Assembly: GCA_032164295.1 (NCBI GenBank)
Contig: JAJHTX010000012.1
Location: 620,001-684,000, forward strand
DNA: 64,000 bases
Direction: 5' to 3'
From: Inonotus obliquus
Taxonomy: Eukaryota > Basidiomycota > Agaricomycetes > Hymenochaetales > Hymenochaetaceae
The notes beneath the pieces are model-generated. The model searched no databases and was not told the origin of the DNA. It worked only from the letters and a program-made list of their open reading frames with translations. The translations under genes and the position numbers were made by a program. Positions within the stretch are counted from its first letter, which is position 1; every line of letters begins with the position of its first letter. Below are positions 46,063 to 58,591 of this stretch, piece by piece.

Positions 46063-47232
46063 TATTCCACTATTTACAAAACACCATAACGTTCTATCTT
46101 AGACATGTCCCTCAGCCATAGGACTAGATGATCAAATCATCCAACCACAAGACTGGCACCAATATTGTAGACAAACATGTAAGCTGTTTGCAAAAATATT
46201 GGCAGTTGGGCCTTCACATACTTTTTTTTGACACATATCATGCCCTCAGCACTCAAAAATGCACTAACACGTCAATTTCTCAGTCTGTACTGCATATATA
46301 GACATGATACTAGCACTAAAACAATCACCTCAAAAACACACTTCTAGTGATATCAATATATTGTGGAACGAATGCACACACCCCAGTGGACAAGACAACA
46401 TTCCTACTAGTGTTGATCATCACACTGTCCCTTACATACAGTATGTGCTCTACAACAATAAATACAGCACATAAATTCTTCATTCAAAAACTAAAAACTC
46501 TTCTCAAAAAGGTGCTTATAGTGATACCAATATGTTGTAGAATAAATATACATATGCCCTGGTGGAAAAGAGAACATTCTCACTTGTTCTGATCATCACT
46601 TCGCCTTAACCATCATATGTTCTAACATAACTCTACAACATCTGCTTTCTCAGTCTATCTATTACATCAACAGCTCTGCCATAGCCTAAGATAGAAAGCT
46701 GGACCAAGCAGGGTACATGTGGTTGGCAAAATTAGGTGTGATACCCTAGGACAGCGACAACGACGAGCATTGCCTAATGTAATAATGTGAAGTTGTTAGT
46801 CAGCTTACATATTTTCTTCACAGCCAGCTGTTCTGTTACTTGCTACCGCATAATAAAAGAGGGACAATGGCAAGACCATATGAAGAACAACACTTAGCAG
46901 TGATTGTAGAATAAGCAAGAGTGTTGTGCAAGTGATGAATGGGTGTAATAATCAAATGTGTGCCAGATAGATAGCAAGACGTATTAATAGCAGGTCTTGC
47001 TCTTACTCCCATCTTCCAACAACTTATATAGCCCAACGTCGCCGTAGAATTTCCAACAACTTAAGAGAATGCATCTTAAGGATCTATCAAAGTGGAATTC
47101 ATTTTGCACAGCTTTTGTAGTGAACAGAAATTCTAGAATGTACAATGTTCAGAATCATTCAACAGTTCAATTATAATGGGACTACATCAACAAAGGTTCT
47201 GGTGAACCGCAGAAGGCCTAGGTTTCCATAGA
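46063..47232. repeat. AT-rich region with a diverged ~174-bp direct duplication
   Basis: 46345 onward (TAGTGATATCAATATATTGT..GTGTTGATCATCACACTG) recurs at 46519 onward (TAGTGATACCAATATGTTGT..TTGTTCTGATCATCACTTCG), a period of about 174 bp. The matching stretch covers about 90 bp and weaker similarity goes on after it. No gene is recognised in the rest. Confidence 0.5.
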
Positions 47233-47403
47233 GATTACATCGACACAGAGGCAAGTTGTCACTCTGAGCAGTCAACGTGTAGCCTCTCATATGTGGTACA
47301 TAGTTCCTAATTAGTTCATTGGTAAACTGAAACGACCTTTATTTGAATAAACTGAAGAGAATTTTGCAAGAGAGACAAGAGAAAGATGTTTCAGACTCAA
47401 CTA

Positions 47404-48047
47404 AGGTTGGCGAAAGTTAAACTTGACTAGGTGTGACGTGACACGTGCCTAACCTCACCTTCTCGATATGGCTCATTCAGTCTCAACACAACATATTCGG
47501 AACTCCTCTATCAACATCAAATCAACTCAAAATCTATCAGCACAGAGTTGTAGAGAATGTCTTTATGTATAATTCTGTGCTTTTATTTTTCCAAAATAAG
47601 GACTTTTGGTGGACCAGTTATAAAAATAAGTATTTTGTATAAAATAGGTTAAAAGTGCTTTTCCAGCCATTTTCCAGCTTTTTGCATTTTTCGAGCTCAA
47701 ATTTCAACAGATGACTAATCAATGACCAATACAAGTATGACTAATATACTCCAAGTAGGGACATTATGTAATACACTTAGTCATACTGAGCCAGAGACAT
47801 AAATTGCTGAGCAGTCAACCTCTTTTCTGAGTGCCTTCTATCTCAGAAAAGATAGGTGGACTGAAAGTAACACTGTATCAAGTGCCCATATAGTAAAATA
47901 TAGATGATATATGGCTTGTTAAGTTAACCTTCAGAATCTTGAGGTCTCATTTTCGACAAGGGTCCTTCCTAATTGGGAGTAACCCTAGGGTTTAGGGTTC
48001 TGTGATAGTGATGTGACAGGCTAGTCGAGTTTAACTTTCGCCAACCT
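47404..48047. mobile_element. 644-bp MITE with TA duplication and a visible empty site
   Basis: The left end AGGTTGGCGAAAGTTAAACT continues to 27 bp (47404-47430) and the right end is its inverted copy with one change. TA flanks both ends (47402-47403, 48048-48049). The inverted partner at 54040-54065 lacks the insert: reverse complemented it reads CAACTATATACAG, against CAAC-TA-insert-TA-TATACAG here. This directly shows a Tc1/mariner-type insertion after the two copies arose. Interior: AT-rich, no transposase. Confidence 0.92.
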
Positions 48048-48307
48048 TATATACAGAGCATTAAGACGTATGGGCTTCAGGCTGAAGAAAGTAATTGCTC
48101 TGTCCACTTGTTTAGGTAGTGCAGGATATGCTAACACAATACATCTCAGATCTCAAAGGTTGCTCTAAAACAGAGTAAAACACAGTATGCACATTATCAG
48201 GCACAAATTGGAACTCATTACACATCTGAGCAGCTGGTGTTTGTAGATAAAAGTGCATGTGATTGCCAGACTTATATTTAAAATCAAGCATAGGTGCTTG
48301 AAGGCAA

Positions 48308-48756
48308 ATGAGCTTGTTAGAAGCACTTCTTTACAAGAGAAAAGTAGTGAGTCGATACTTTGAATTCTTCACAGACCACCTGGTCTATCAAATGAATATA
48401 GGTTTTTCTTGCTACTCACTATCACCCTTGATAGGGTGGTTGACTGTGTGGTCATTGAAAATGCGTTCAATGCAAATCTCTTTGCAGAGTTTATTACCAG
48501 TCTTCTGGATAAAATAAACTCATTTTCTGCACCAAGGTCTGTGATTGTTATGGACAACTGTTCAATACACAAGGCTCCTACAATTCATCAACTCATAGAG
48601 TCTAGGTCAGCTTCCTCCTTGTCATCTACCTATTGTTATGTTAATGTTTGCATAGGGGTGTCAGACTGGGGTTTTTGCCTCTATTCATTAGACTTTAACC
48701 CTATTGAACTTGCCTTCTCACTTATAAAGGCCCAACTTAGGAGGCATCAAATGTAA
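48308..48756 (+). pseudogene. IS630-family DDE transposase fragment
   Basis: In frame from 48409: LLTITLDRVVDCVVIENAFN, ANLFAEFITSLLDKINSF, APRSVIVMDNCSIHKAPTIH (catalytic Asp in MDN), QLIESR, then after a diverged stretch YSLDFNPIELAFSLIKAQLR (third acidic residue in NPIE). Upstream parts (KVVSRYFEFFTDHL..) are out of frame, and the first catalytic Asp region is not recognisable. Only the C-terminal half remains. Confidence 0.75.
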
Positions 48757-49028
48757 GAAGATTAATCAATTATTGAGCAATTATATACTCAGGCTTACTG
48801 TATTACTTCTGAAGAATGTAGATCTTTCTTTTGACACTTAGGATACAATGTCTTGTAATAGAAATTTTCTCATGATTTTGGACTGAGTAGAAGAGCTCCA
48901 TCTATTCATCAAAGAACAAAGGCATAGGTTAAATTTGAAAACAAAAAACATAAATAAGTAATATATGACCTAGCAAAAATCCTGACCATACATATATTTA
49001 CAGACCCTTCCTCTTCTACCCATTTTTG

Positions 49029-51274
49029 CTAAGAGAAAATTCTTTTTCTGCTGCTAAGGCCAATCAACTTTAATATCATTATCAAACTCACCAAGCCCCA
49101 CTTCATTACTGAGGGTAAGTAAAGCAAATCTGTTTGTGGAGCCTGCCGGCATGGATAGCACAAATGCAGATGGCACAGATGGCACAGATGATACAGATAG
49201 TATGGATAGTGCAGATGGACCAACTGTAGGGAGTACATATCCCCTTCTACTGTACAAGCTCAGTTCGACTTTTGGAAGGTCCTTGAGCAATTCTAACAAA
49301 TTTTTATGTTCTGAAGGGTGTGTACTTGTTGGTAGGCCTTTCTAATCTCACGGCAAACTATACTAAGGATAGCCTTTGGTGGAGGAAAAGAGATCCTCAT
49401 ATACTATTGTTGGTCCAGTTTTAGTAAATACAATGTGCAGTGTTTCCAGATTTCTTAGAGCATCTTTAGTCTAGAAAGCGGCATTTCTTTGTGGCAGCAT
49501 GAAGGCTGAGAATCTCTCATTAAGCCTTGATATAGCACTCTGGACTCTCTCACAATAATATGGCAGATGGGCAGCAAGATTTCTCAGAATTCTAAAGAGA
49601 TTAGCATTCCTGAAGGCGTTAGAGAGCCTTTTAGCTCCTATTTCTAGAAAGTAACCCAAGACATTAGAATTGTTCAAGATTACTGTGCCCTGTTCTGTGA
49701 AGTAAGAAAGGGTTTTCATATTATGCAGAAGTTGAAGCTTTTATGTCTGAGATTCGAGCAATCTCTTCTCTTTTGCTGTATAAAAATTGTATTTGCAAGC
49801 TACATACCATGCTTGCTTCTTCTATTTAGCATCTAAATTACTTTTAGTCTATTATTTTGCTCGTGCAAGAGGTGACTCGAGTGACTTGTTAGAAGATCTG
49901 GCACGTTCAAAGGTGCCAAAAGTGTCTGAGACCTCAATGTCATCAATTTTGAGTTTTGTAATGTCCTAAAAATACTTCTGCTGCTTGGCTATACACCCTC
50001 AAGCCTGCATAATATCTTCCTCCAGCTTCTCCAGTTCAGACCTAAGTTCTCTTAGCTACACTCTGTATATGCTGGCAGCATCCTAAGTCATGTATTTTAC
50101 GAATTCTAAAAGCTGAATATCAGATGGATTATCTCTAGCAATTCTCTAAACAGATAAAATGCTTCACAGAGTCTCTGTTTTCTTCTGTTTCAATACTGGC
50201 ATGAAGCTGTCTCCTGCATCCAAGGATGCCTTCAGACTGAAGAAGCATTGACATAATTTAAAAAAAAACATAGATCAGTTAAGCCTTTTTTGGAAAATTG
50301 CCCCTTGTAGTAGATTGATAGTGTTTTCTACAGGCTGTATTAGGGCAAAGGCTGCATGTGCTGCATCATAAAGAGAGCGCACTGCATGAACAGTGTAGTT
50401 CTGATACAATATGTAATCAACCTAGGCTGTATCCAGCTGAATAGAGACCATTAGCAGATTTATACCCTTCACATTGTCACACACAACTTACTGTTCCAAA
50501 TATGCCTACTTTCAGATTATCTACACTGTTTTGCAAGTTTATATAGTGTTCTTCCATTCTCAACTCTAATTTGTCCAACTTTTTCTTGTTCTCTCTTTGC
50601 ATCCTCTTATCTTTATCCATTTTTGTGATCAGCTTGCTTACTAAACTGAGAAATTTAGATGACACTTCTTCATCATTCATGCCCTTCTTGTATAGTATTT
50701 CTAGAAAGTTACAAACTTCTCCTTTTATTTCCTTTGTATTATCAGCTGGGATACTGTCAGAGCCTGGTACTTGACTTAAAAGGTGGCTGAGATATCTACA
50801 GTCTAAACTGTTTGTCTTTATTGAGTCTTTAGACTTTGCGACAGCCATCTGAAGACTCTGATCACTCTCTGTCGGCTCTTCTCCAGATTGTATGTCTGTT
50901 AATTGAGTATCATCTATGCCGCCACTAGAAAAGATAACAGTATTCATACCTGTAATGGCTCCTTCCTGCAAATGATACTGTTCTTATAATGCACTTACTA
51001 TACTGGCAATTAGCTTAACTACTACTATTTAGAGAAGGAGCTCACGAACTTAAAGGTGATAAGGACTGATGTACTCTTGACTCATAATGATGGATGGGGA
51101 ATGAGTCAACATGAGGCAGCTTATCTTCTGTTTGTATTGTTTTATTATAGGAATATTTTTCCCATCCCACAAGCCTCTTGTGCTTAGCATAGGACATATC
51201 TTGATTTTTGCTAGAAAGCTCTCTTGAACAGTGGATACGGAAAGATGAGTGCATGCAGAAATCAAGTAATACAT
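49029..51274 (-). pseudogene. minus-strand relic of an unidentified protein, between the transposase copies
   Basis: A series of minus-strand frames. The longest, 50971-50477 (164 aa), starts MQEGAITGMNTVIFSSGGID and has a charged, probably coiled-coil stretch (KLITKMDKDKRMQRENKKKL, DKLELRMEEHYINLQNSVDN). Further left, 49719-49471 (LGYFLEIGAKRLSNAFRNAN..) and 49299-49054 (LELLKDLPKVELSL) could be later parts of the same protein. No family recognised. It may be cargo, or an older element's gene. Confidence 0.3.
49142..49225. repeat. imperfect 9-bp tandem repeat (GGCACAGAT type)
   Basis: About nine units such as GGCACAGAT, GATACAGAT, AGTATGGAT, AGTGCAGAT. In one frame they encode Asp/Thr/Ser repeats, and on the other strand Ser/Val/Pro repeats. 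It lies inside the unidentified relic. Confidence 0.7.
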
Positions 51275-53440
51275 GAAGGGTACCTTATCGAAGAGGTGTA
51301 CATAGAAATTGAGAAATATGTAAGAGATACCTTATTTCGAAGTATGGAACATTTACTTGTTTTGTCATCTAATTTCTAGGATGGAAGAAAAAAAACCATC
51401 TTTGTTTTCAACTATTATGATGCCTTATGGCAGGAGAAAATTAACAATAGAGGTCACTGTAACTTGCTAGTACAGGCCAGGGGCGGGTAATAAGGACACC
51501 TCCAACTAAGCCTATGTTAGTGAAAGAAAAGGGTGCTAATGCTCAACATAAGTACATGCCCAGACCTCAATATGATCATCTTTAAAAACCCATTGAAAAG
51601 CCCACAGAAGAGGTGTGAACATTTATTAGTTTGAAAATGTATTTTTATGTATTTTATTTTGCAGGCTGAACTACAGGTAAAAACATCTCGTCGCAATCCT
51701 ACTCTCATCTATGAAGAAGATGAAGAGCAAGAGAAACCAATGCAGCAAGATATTGCAAATATGGTTAAAAAATAAATATTCTACTTATCAAGATGAGTTG
51801 GTGGTCTCCTCCAATTCAGAACTTCTATCTGGTATGTGCGAGCTAGTTTAAAGATGTGTCCTGATGATTTAGGAATTTTACAGGTGATAGGGATGATATT
51901 GTGACGTTCACACCTATCCAACCCGGTTGTCAGCCTGCCAATAAAGTCTTGAAGTAGTGTGCTCCTTTTATAGTACTTGTTAACAATGGTCATAGTTTAC
52001 AAAGATTGAACATTAGTTCATTTGATGCACTGTATGATGTTCACAGGAATGTTGCAGGAATTCTTTAGCACTACTATACTTCTATTTTACTTGGTTACAC
52101 TGCTCTATGACTTAAAAAAACTGCTGTCCAGAAGGTGACACCATGTTATCTCAACTCAAAGGAGGAGCTTGATAAACTGGCTAGAAGAATAGAGAAGTAT
52201 ATTGCAGATCAAAAAAAGAAAAAGAAGTTAAATGTTATGTATGAGATTGTATTTTACAACATAAATGATAAAATAGTGATTTTCCACATTATATGAAGCC
52301 GCTATACATGTCTGATATGTTATCCATTACCCAGGATAGTCCAAGATGTTCTAATGTTCTAGCAAATATAACCAAGTCAACTTTGACTGCTTCAAGTACA
52401 AATTAGCAAAAGAAGATGAGTTCGAAGAAGGTCCTTGGCTTCACCATACAGGAAATCAGAAGGAACCTTGCATGTAATGAGCACTTGCAGGATGTTTGCT
52501 TGGTCTGCAATGATGGCAGACATATTTGCTATAATATGACATATTATACTGATCATGCTCAAATGATTGTAAGTCCAAAAGTTCAACACTTTATCCAATG
52601 GCATGCTGACAACATACGAAGTTGGCAAGTATACCAGGTGTGATGTCCAGAGAGGTCCCTAGTCAACTCAAGTTACTGGACTATTTAAAACCGACAAGAA
52701 GGGAAACACTATGTACCTCTAGTAATCAGGATTTTGATAATGAGCCAGAACGTGAACAGGAATTCTACAAACCAGAAAAGGGTTGGAAAAGGTCTGGATC
52801 ATTCTCAAGCAGCGGCAATGAATCAACCTGCAAAGAGAGACAGGAGAGGAGCAGATCCTGGAGAAGTTACCAACATCGAAACTATCATTCGCCCAAGTCC
52901 TATAGACATTGCTGTCACAGTCACAGTTAATCATATATGACACATTACTGCCACCAGAATGAGCACAACCATTATTTGTCTTTAAGAGAACTGCATGGCC
53001 CACCCAAGAAGTACAAACAACCATCAGCATTATCAATATCTGAGTTTCAAAACTACCATCTGATTGATACCTAGTTGAAAACTTGCAAGGATGATACAGA
53101 ACAAGGCCAAGACAAGCGCAATTACACAGAACTTTCAAATGTGCTGAAGAAGAACAGTTATATATGAGTTGACCTAATGTTTGTACAACTATCCACCTCA
53201 GATATACTTGATATGGCAGAATAGAATGGTGTACAGGTCAGTCATGAGCTAGCTGCTTCTGTCCTCTAATTTGCAAAGAAAGATGTTAGTAAGATTCAGA
53301 GGAAAGATAGATACTAGATTAGTTAAAGAATCAGATGCCCCATTACAAGGGTGGAATACAGTAAATGATGACGATACAAACCCCTGGTCTCTTTTAACAA
53401 CAAATTCTGTAAAGGCTTGCACCGGATGTATATTTAATGA
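51275..53440 (+). other. AT-rich relic sequence, no family recognised
   Basis: The plus strand has broken frames that look formerly coding, for example 52416-52643 (VLGFTIQEIRRNLACNEHLQ, DVCLVCNDGRHICYNMTYYT) and 52734-52940, basic and Ser/Arg-rich. The CxxC and H/C positions hint at a zinc-binding segment but no domain can be named. Confidence 0.3.
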
Positions 53441-54219
53441 CTATGTAATCAAGTTAGCACAACAATAGATATATGACAAGAAGAAAGCTGATCTAGACTC
53501 TATGAGTTGATGAATTGTAGGAGCCTTGTGTATTGAACAGTTGTCCATAACAACCACAGACCTTGGTGCAGGAAATGAGTTTATTTTATCCAGAAAACTG
53601 GTGATAAACTCTGCAAAGAGATTTGCGTTAAACACATTTTTAATGACCATACAGTCAACCACCCTATCAAGGGTGATAGTAAATAACAAGAAAAACCTAT
53701 ATTCATTTGATAGACCAGGTGGTCTGTGAAGAATTCAAAGTATCGACTCACTACTTTTCTCTTGTAAAGAAGTGCTTCTGACAAGCTTGTTTGTCTTCAA
53801 GCACCTATGCTTGATTTTGAATATAAGTCTGGCAATCACATGCACTTTCATCTACAAACACCAGCTGCTCAGATGTGTAATGAGTTCTAATTTGTGCCTG
53901 ATAATGTGCACACTGTGTTTTGCTCTGTTCTAGAGCAACCTTTGAGATCTGAGACACATTGTATTAGCATATTCTGCACCACCTAAACAAGTAGACAGAG
54001 TAATTACTTTCTTTAGCCTGAAGCCCATACGTCTCAATGCCCTGTATATAGTTGAGTCTAAAATGTCTTTCTCTTGTCTCTCTTGCAAAATTCCCTTCAG
54101 TTCACTCAAATAGAGGTTGTTTCAGTTTACTAATAAACTAATTAGAAACTATATACCACATATGAGAGGCTACACATTAACTGTTCAGAGTGACAACTTG
54201 CCTCTGTGTTGATATAATC
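53441..54219 (-). pseudogene. IS630-family transposase fragment, right member of the inverted pair
   Basis: Minus-strand frame 53689-53441: LFTITLDRVVDCMVIKNVFN, ANLFAEFITSFLDKINSFPA, PRSVVVMDNCSIHKAPTIHQ, LIESRSAFFL, close to the left copy at 48409 and its inverted repeat. It lacks the C-terminal NPIE part, as the similarity ends near 53455. It also lacks the 644-bp MITE and so preserves the empty site. Confidence 0.75.
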
Positions 54220-55621
54220 CAGAACCCTACAGTATAACACATCACTTTCCAATAACTTAGGTTGTGTCAATTTGTAAGTGTATCTTCTCCACCACAATAC
54301 TTCAAATAGTCTCGCAAACTGTATTTGAGGATAGTGGAGGGACATACGAACATAGCATGCATTTTTTTAGATTTATTTCTTAAGGTCAAAGAAAATTCTC
54401 AGGAAAAATTGAAATGAGTATTATCAATCACTATCATTATGACAAATATAGCCTGAAAAGATACTTATTATATAATAACTTCAACAATCATTTTTATTCC
54501 AAGAAAATCTCAAGAAATCTACAAGAATTATTTATGTTGGGGTCAGATAACAAAATGACTGCAACAATAAGATAAGGCGTGTTTTTCAGGCTGAATATGC
54601 AGCAGTAGGCCTGTATGATAAATAGTAAAGAAAAATGTGCAGACTAGTACTTACGTGGCAGTTGATTGCATATATTACTACTGCCTTTTTCATATGTATT
54701 GTCACACTGCGATTTTGCCATTTTTGGCACCTCAAATCTTTTAAAATACAAACCTCACCATATCTCTATGAAACCTTGACCGTTTTGTGTCATCTAAGTT
54801 ACTGAACTCATATATCAATCGTGCTGTCCAAACTGTAACAAATCTGAGCGAAACCGGTAAAGAATTGATCCTGAAATGGCGCAAAATGCCATTTTTTCAT
54901 GCTTTTGTCTTTCACATTTTTTTCTGTACTCAATTCTAAGTCTGCAGCACCCATAACTGTCTCAGAGCCCTCAGATGGAATAACTGTAAATTTAGAGAGT
55001 GAATTTGAGGTGTATTGTGAGCTGTGTGTGCCAGTTTGGGTCATGCCTGAAATACAGAAATCCACCCATTCCCTCTGAGCTTCCCATGTCTCAGAACAAG
55101 TGCCTTAGAAGAGGATTGAGTGCTTCTGAAGGCTGTTGTGCATAATGATGAGAAAAAAGAGGTAGAAGAGACTGGGCATATGCACAATTTCCCCTGCCCT
55201 TTCTCAGCCTTCTAATCCAAGCATCAGCTCCAGAAAGGGCTCAGATAGCTTCCAATGCACTCAGAGTGAGTTTACATGTATGAATTTGGCCTCCTTTAGC
55301 TTGTTCTGAGACATGGGGAGCTCAGGGGAAATGAGTGGATTTCTGTATTTCAGGCATGACCCAAACTGGCACACACAGCTTACAATACACCTCAAATTCA
55401 CTCTCTAAATTCACAGTTATTCCATCTGAGGACTCTGAGACAGTTATGGGTGCTGCAGACCCAGAATTGAGTACAGAAAAAAATGTGAAAGACAAAAGTA
55501 TGAAAAAATGGCATTTTGCGCCATTTTGGGATCAATTCTTCACCGGTTTCGCTCAGATTTGTTACAGTTTGGACAGCACGATTGATACATGAGTTTAGTA
55601 ACTTAGATGACACAAAACGGT

Positions 55622-58591
55622 GAAGAGAACTACGTGCAGCTGAGCTCGGTATCGAGCCCGGTATCCCATTCTACGCTTACCCCATGCTACGGTACGGTCT
55701 CATCTACACCTTCTAGTATCTACCAGCACACCTAGAGAAACTGTTAGTCACAATTCTCAAGATACCGAACACCGAGAGTACTGATACCGAGTGCCAAGAA
55801 ACCCGGTACTGAGACAATTTGACAATTTAACGTGCTCTCATGACATGGATTGGACGTCTCCCTCTCTGGTATTCATTCCTGATGGCTGGAGTATGCATGC
55901 CAGTTCTTTGGGGAAGCTCAGGGTCAGTATTCGTTAAGGTTTTCAGGTCCGGTACCACCAGGAATGCGTCAGTATCAATTGGCAGGGGCTCAAATCTCTT
56001 GTTCTGAGGACTTTTCATCTAGGGGTATTATATGCTATGTTTTCATTGGTATCTTGTCCTCCCTAACCCTTTCTTGTTGTCCTCCTGATGGCTCCACCAT
56101 ATTCATTCTTCTTGTGACATTTTTCTTCAGACTCTTCTTTGTTTTGATCTTCCTTTTCTACTTTCCCCTTTTGGAATTATGAGCTGACTATGGTACAGTA
56201 GTATAAATATCTCCTCCTGTATGTAGTAGCTCGAGAGGTAATCTCAGGAGCTAGCCTCTAGCGTGAGGGCTCGGGTTTCCTCACCCCCTTCTCAGTTCTG
56301 TCTCAGTCTCATCTCAATTTCCGTTCCAGTCCCATCCCAGTTCCGTCTCAAGTGAAACTTTGGAGTTAGCCTCCCGTGTGAGGGCTCAGGTTTCCTTCCT
56401 GGTCCAGTCAACACTCTCAGCCACCAGCCTCCCCCAGTCTGTTTCTTGCTATACCACCCTGTGCTAGCTGTTTCCTTGCAGTACTGACCTGTACCGATAT
56501 TTTTCCCACAGTACCGACGTTTTGTTATCCTTCGTATTCTGCACGTTGAATGTGCGAGAACGCGGCCGGTATCAGTAGTACCGGACGAGGGGGGTACGAT
56601 TTAGATGCGTTGGGAGGGCCGGTACGTGGATTGATGAGTACAGGAGGGTATTGGTGACCGCTCCAGAGGCGATGTATCAGGAGACGATCGATACCGAGAT
56701 GAATCCGTCGATACCGAGTAGTCTGATGTCCGGTATCACGGTAGAGAGAACGAAGCAGTGGAGAAAGCGAGCTGAAGAGGTGTTTCTGATGGGACTGGTT
56801 GTGAGACGAGAGGCGAGGGCGACGAAGACGATAACGATGACTACCGGTATTGATACCGGCGACTACGAGACGAGATGAACGAACGGGGACTTGAACGAAA
56901 TGAGCAAAACCCGGACCTTCACTCTGGAAGTTCCTCTCAGATTAGCTGGTTTGCTACAGTAGAACATGCAGGCTATAAATACCATAATACCGTAGCCATT
57001 CAAGATACCAAATGGGGAGTTTTTACAAGTCGAATCGTACCGCAATCCGGTACAAGAAAGGGAACATAAAGTCGAATTGAATGTAAAAATATAATCAGGG
57101 GAAACATAAGATGATGAATGAATAAGAAGTTTTATCAGGGGGTAGCTAAGAATAGGGTGGGACGAGACAAGAACCCAATGAAAACTCACGACGAGTGATA
57201 CCGAGGTAGGGTGGCGGTACCGACGTCGACCAGCGCTAAAATAAGGACGTGTCTCAAGCTACCGCATGGGCGCTCCTGGCGATGTCCCTGTCGTCTCCTT
57301 AGCAGGAGAAGCACGTCATCCTGATTTACCTTTGTTCCGGTATCATGATCCGTGCGGCATCAGTCTGGGCGTCTACCGATCGATCGGACGGCGTGCTCAT
57401 GTCGGTACAACCCAACCTTGGCAATGGAGTACTCTACTGCTCGGTACCAATCAGTACCCTGAGATCATCCCTGAGCATCAACGAGATTGCTCGAGCCCCT
57501 CAATATCGATCGGTACGTGTTGCCTGACTCGACTGGGCATTGCTTGGCTTCCCCTCCGAGTCGGATCGATGGCCTCCTCTGAGATCGAAGCAGTGTACGG
57601 CAGACTTGATTCATTTCCCAACCTTCCTCTCGACGTAGATCTCCGAGGGTGTGGTCTCGACCTAGCACACGTTACGAACTCCGGTACCGGAGCAGACCAT
57701 TGGTATCAACACCGGTATCGTCGGTATCGATGCATGGCGGTTCGGAAGGGCATACCGTCAGACTTGGAGCTTCGACCATGATCCAACTCTTCGCAGCAAC
57801 GTATGGCAGACCGATCGCAGCTTTGTGAGCCTTTCCCTCTAGTACGGGCTGTCGAGGGTGTAGTATCGACTAGACATGGACTATTAAGCGTCGGTATCAG
57901 GATGTGTGGGCGGTACAGTATCGGTATCATCGGTATCGAAGTCTGGTGGTTCGGTACTGTGATGGAAGACGGGCGTAGGGATTGGTGATTCGGTATTGGC
58001 GCAGAAGTCTGGCTAAACGTATGTAGGACCAGTTCTCAATCGTTCTTAGCCTTGTCGAATCGCAGAAGCCTCGTACTTTGTTGGAACCGCAGGCGTAGAT
58101 AGGACGGCAGAAGTACCGTGGTCCGAAGAGAAGTAAGAAGTGGTAGAATCACAGAAGTATTGTTAATTGGAAGAAACGGTAGAATCGCAGAATTAAGCCC
58201 ATATCGATCGTAGCCTCCAGTATTACTCTTTAACGTCACCCTTTTGTTTTTATACTGACCTTCTCATATAACAACATACCTCCATGTACCGACCCCTTTG
58301 TTTCTGTACTGACCTGTACTGAGGTTTTTCCCATGGTATTAGACTTGTGTTTTGCTACATTCTCCCTTGTACCGACCTATACCAAAGTTTTTCCCACGTT
58401 CTAACCTGTCCTTTTCATACCAGAATCTCATACTCTTCACTTCCAGCCCATCCATTCACTACCCCTTTTCATAGACAACAAGTACTGTGAGCGTACTGAT
58501 TAAGTACTAGCACATATTAGCCCTCCCCCACTTAAAACTATACACCCCTCGTCTCGGTACCTCCAGTACCAGACGTGATCTCGCACATTTA
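55622..58591. mobile_element. 2,970-bp GGTA-rich element inserted in the fold-back element
   Basis: Flanked by ACGGT on both sides (55617-55621, 58592-58596), where the intact arm has ACGGT once. Starts GAAGAGAACTACGTGCAGCT and ends GTGATCTCGCACATTTA. Full of GGTAC and GGTATC words, often as CGGTATCG or GGTACC, and less AT-rich than its surroundings. It holds a ~109-bp direct pair (GTGAGGGCTCGGGTTTCCT near 56261 and GTGAGGGCTCAGGTTTCCT near 56372). No transposase or polymerase domain is recognised. A shorter, decayed relative is in the inverted-repeat arms. The class is unclear: 5-bp duplications fit LTR-type integration, but no LTR pair was found. Confidence 0.75.
57266..57781 (+). other. 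171-codon ORF in the GGTA-rich element, probably not a known protein
   Basis: Starts MGAPGDVPVVSLAGEARHPD and ends MAVRKGIPSDLELRP. Codons for the repeated GGTATC words give Tyr/Arg runs (WYQHRYRRYRC). No domain or membrane segment is recognised. An open frame of this length in less AT-rich sequence may be chance. Confidence 0.2.

Larger units (their letters stand above)
47233..48760 (+). mobile_element. IS630/Tc1-type transposon copy, left member of an inverted pair
   Basis: 47233-48650, less an internal 644-bp MITE, is an inverted copy of 53455-54219. It contains transposase sequence on the plus strand at its inner end. The outer limits are where the two copies diverge (GATTACATCGACAC at 47233, GTGTTGATATAATC ending at 54219). 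No terminal inverted repeats were recognised for the transposon as a whole. Confidence 0.65.

Noticed and set aside
49142..49225. CRISPR-like or VNTR regulatory array
   Set aside because: Units are only 9 bp with no spacers; it is a simple degenerate tandem repeat.
54808..55592. Two 85-codon proteins of nearly identical sequence on opposite strands
   Set aside because: They are the same DNA read from the two arms of a fold-back element; no homology or codon bias supports coding.
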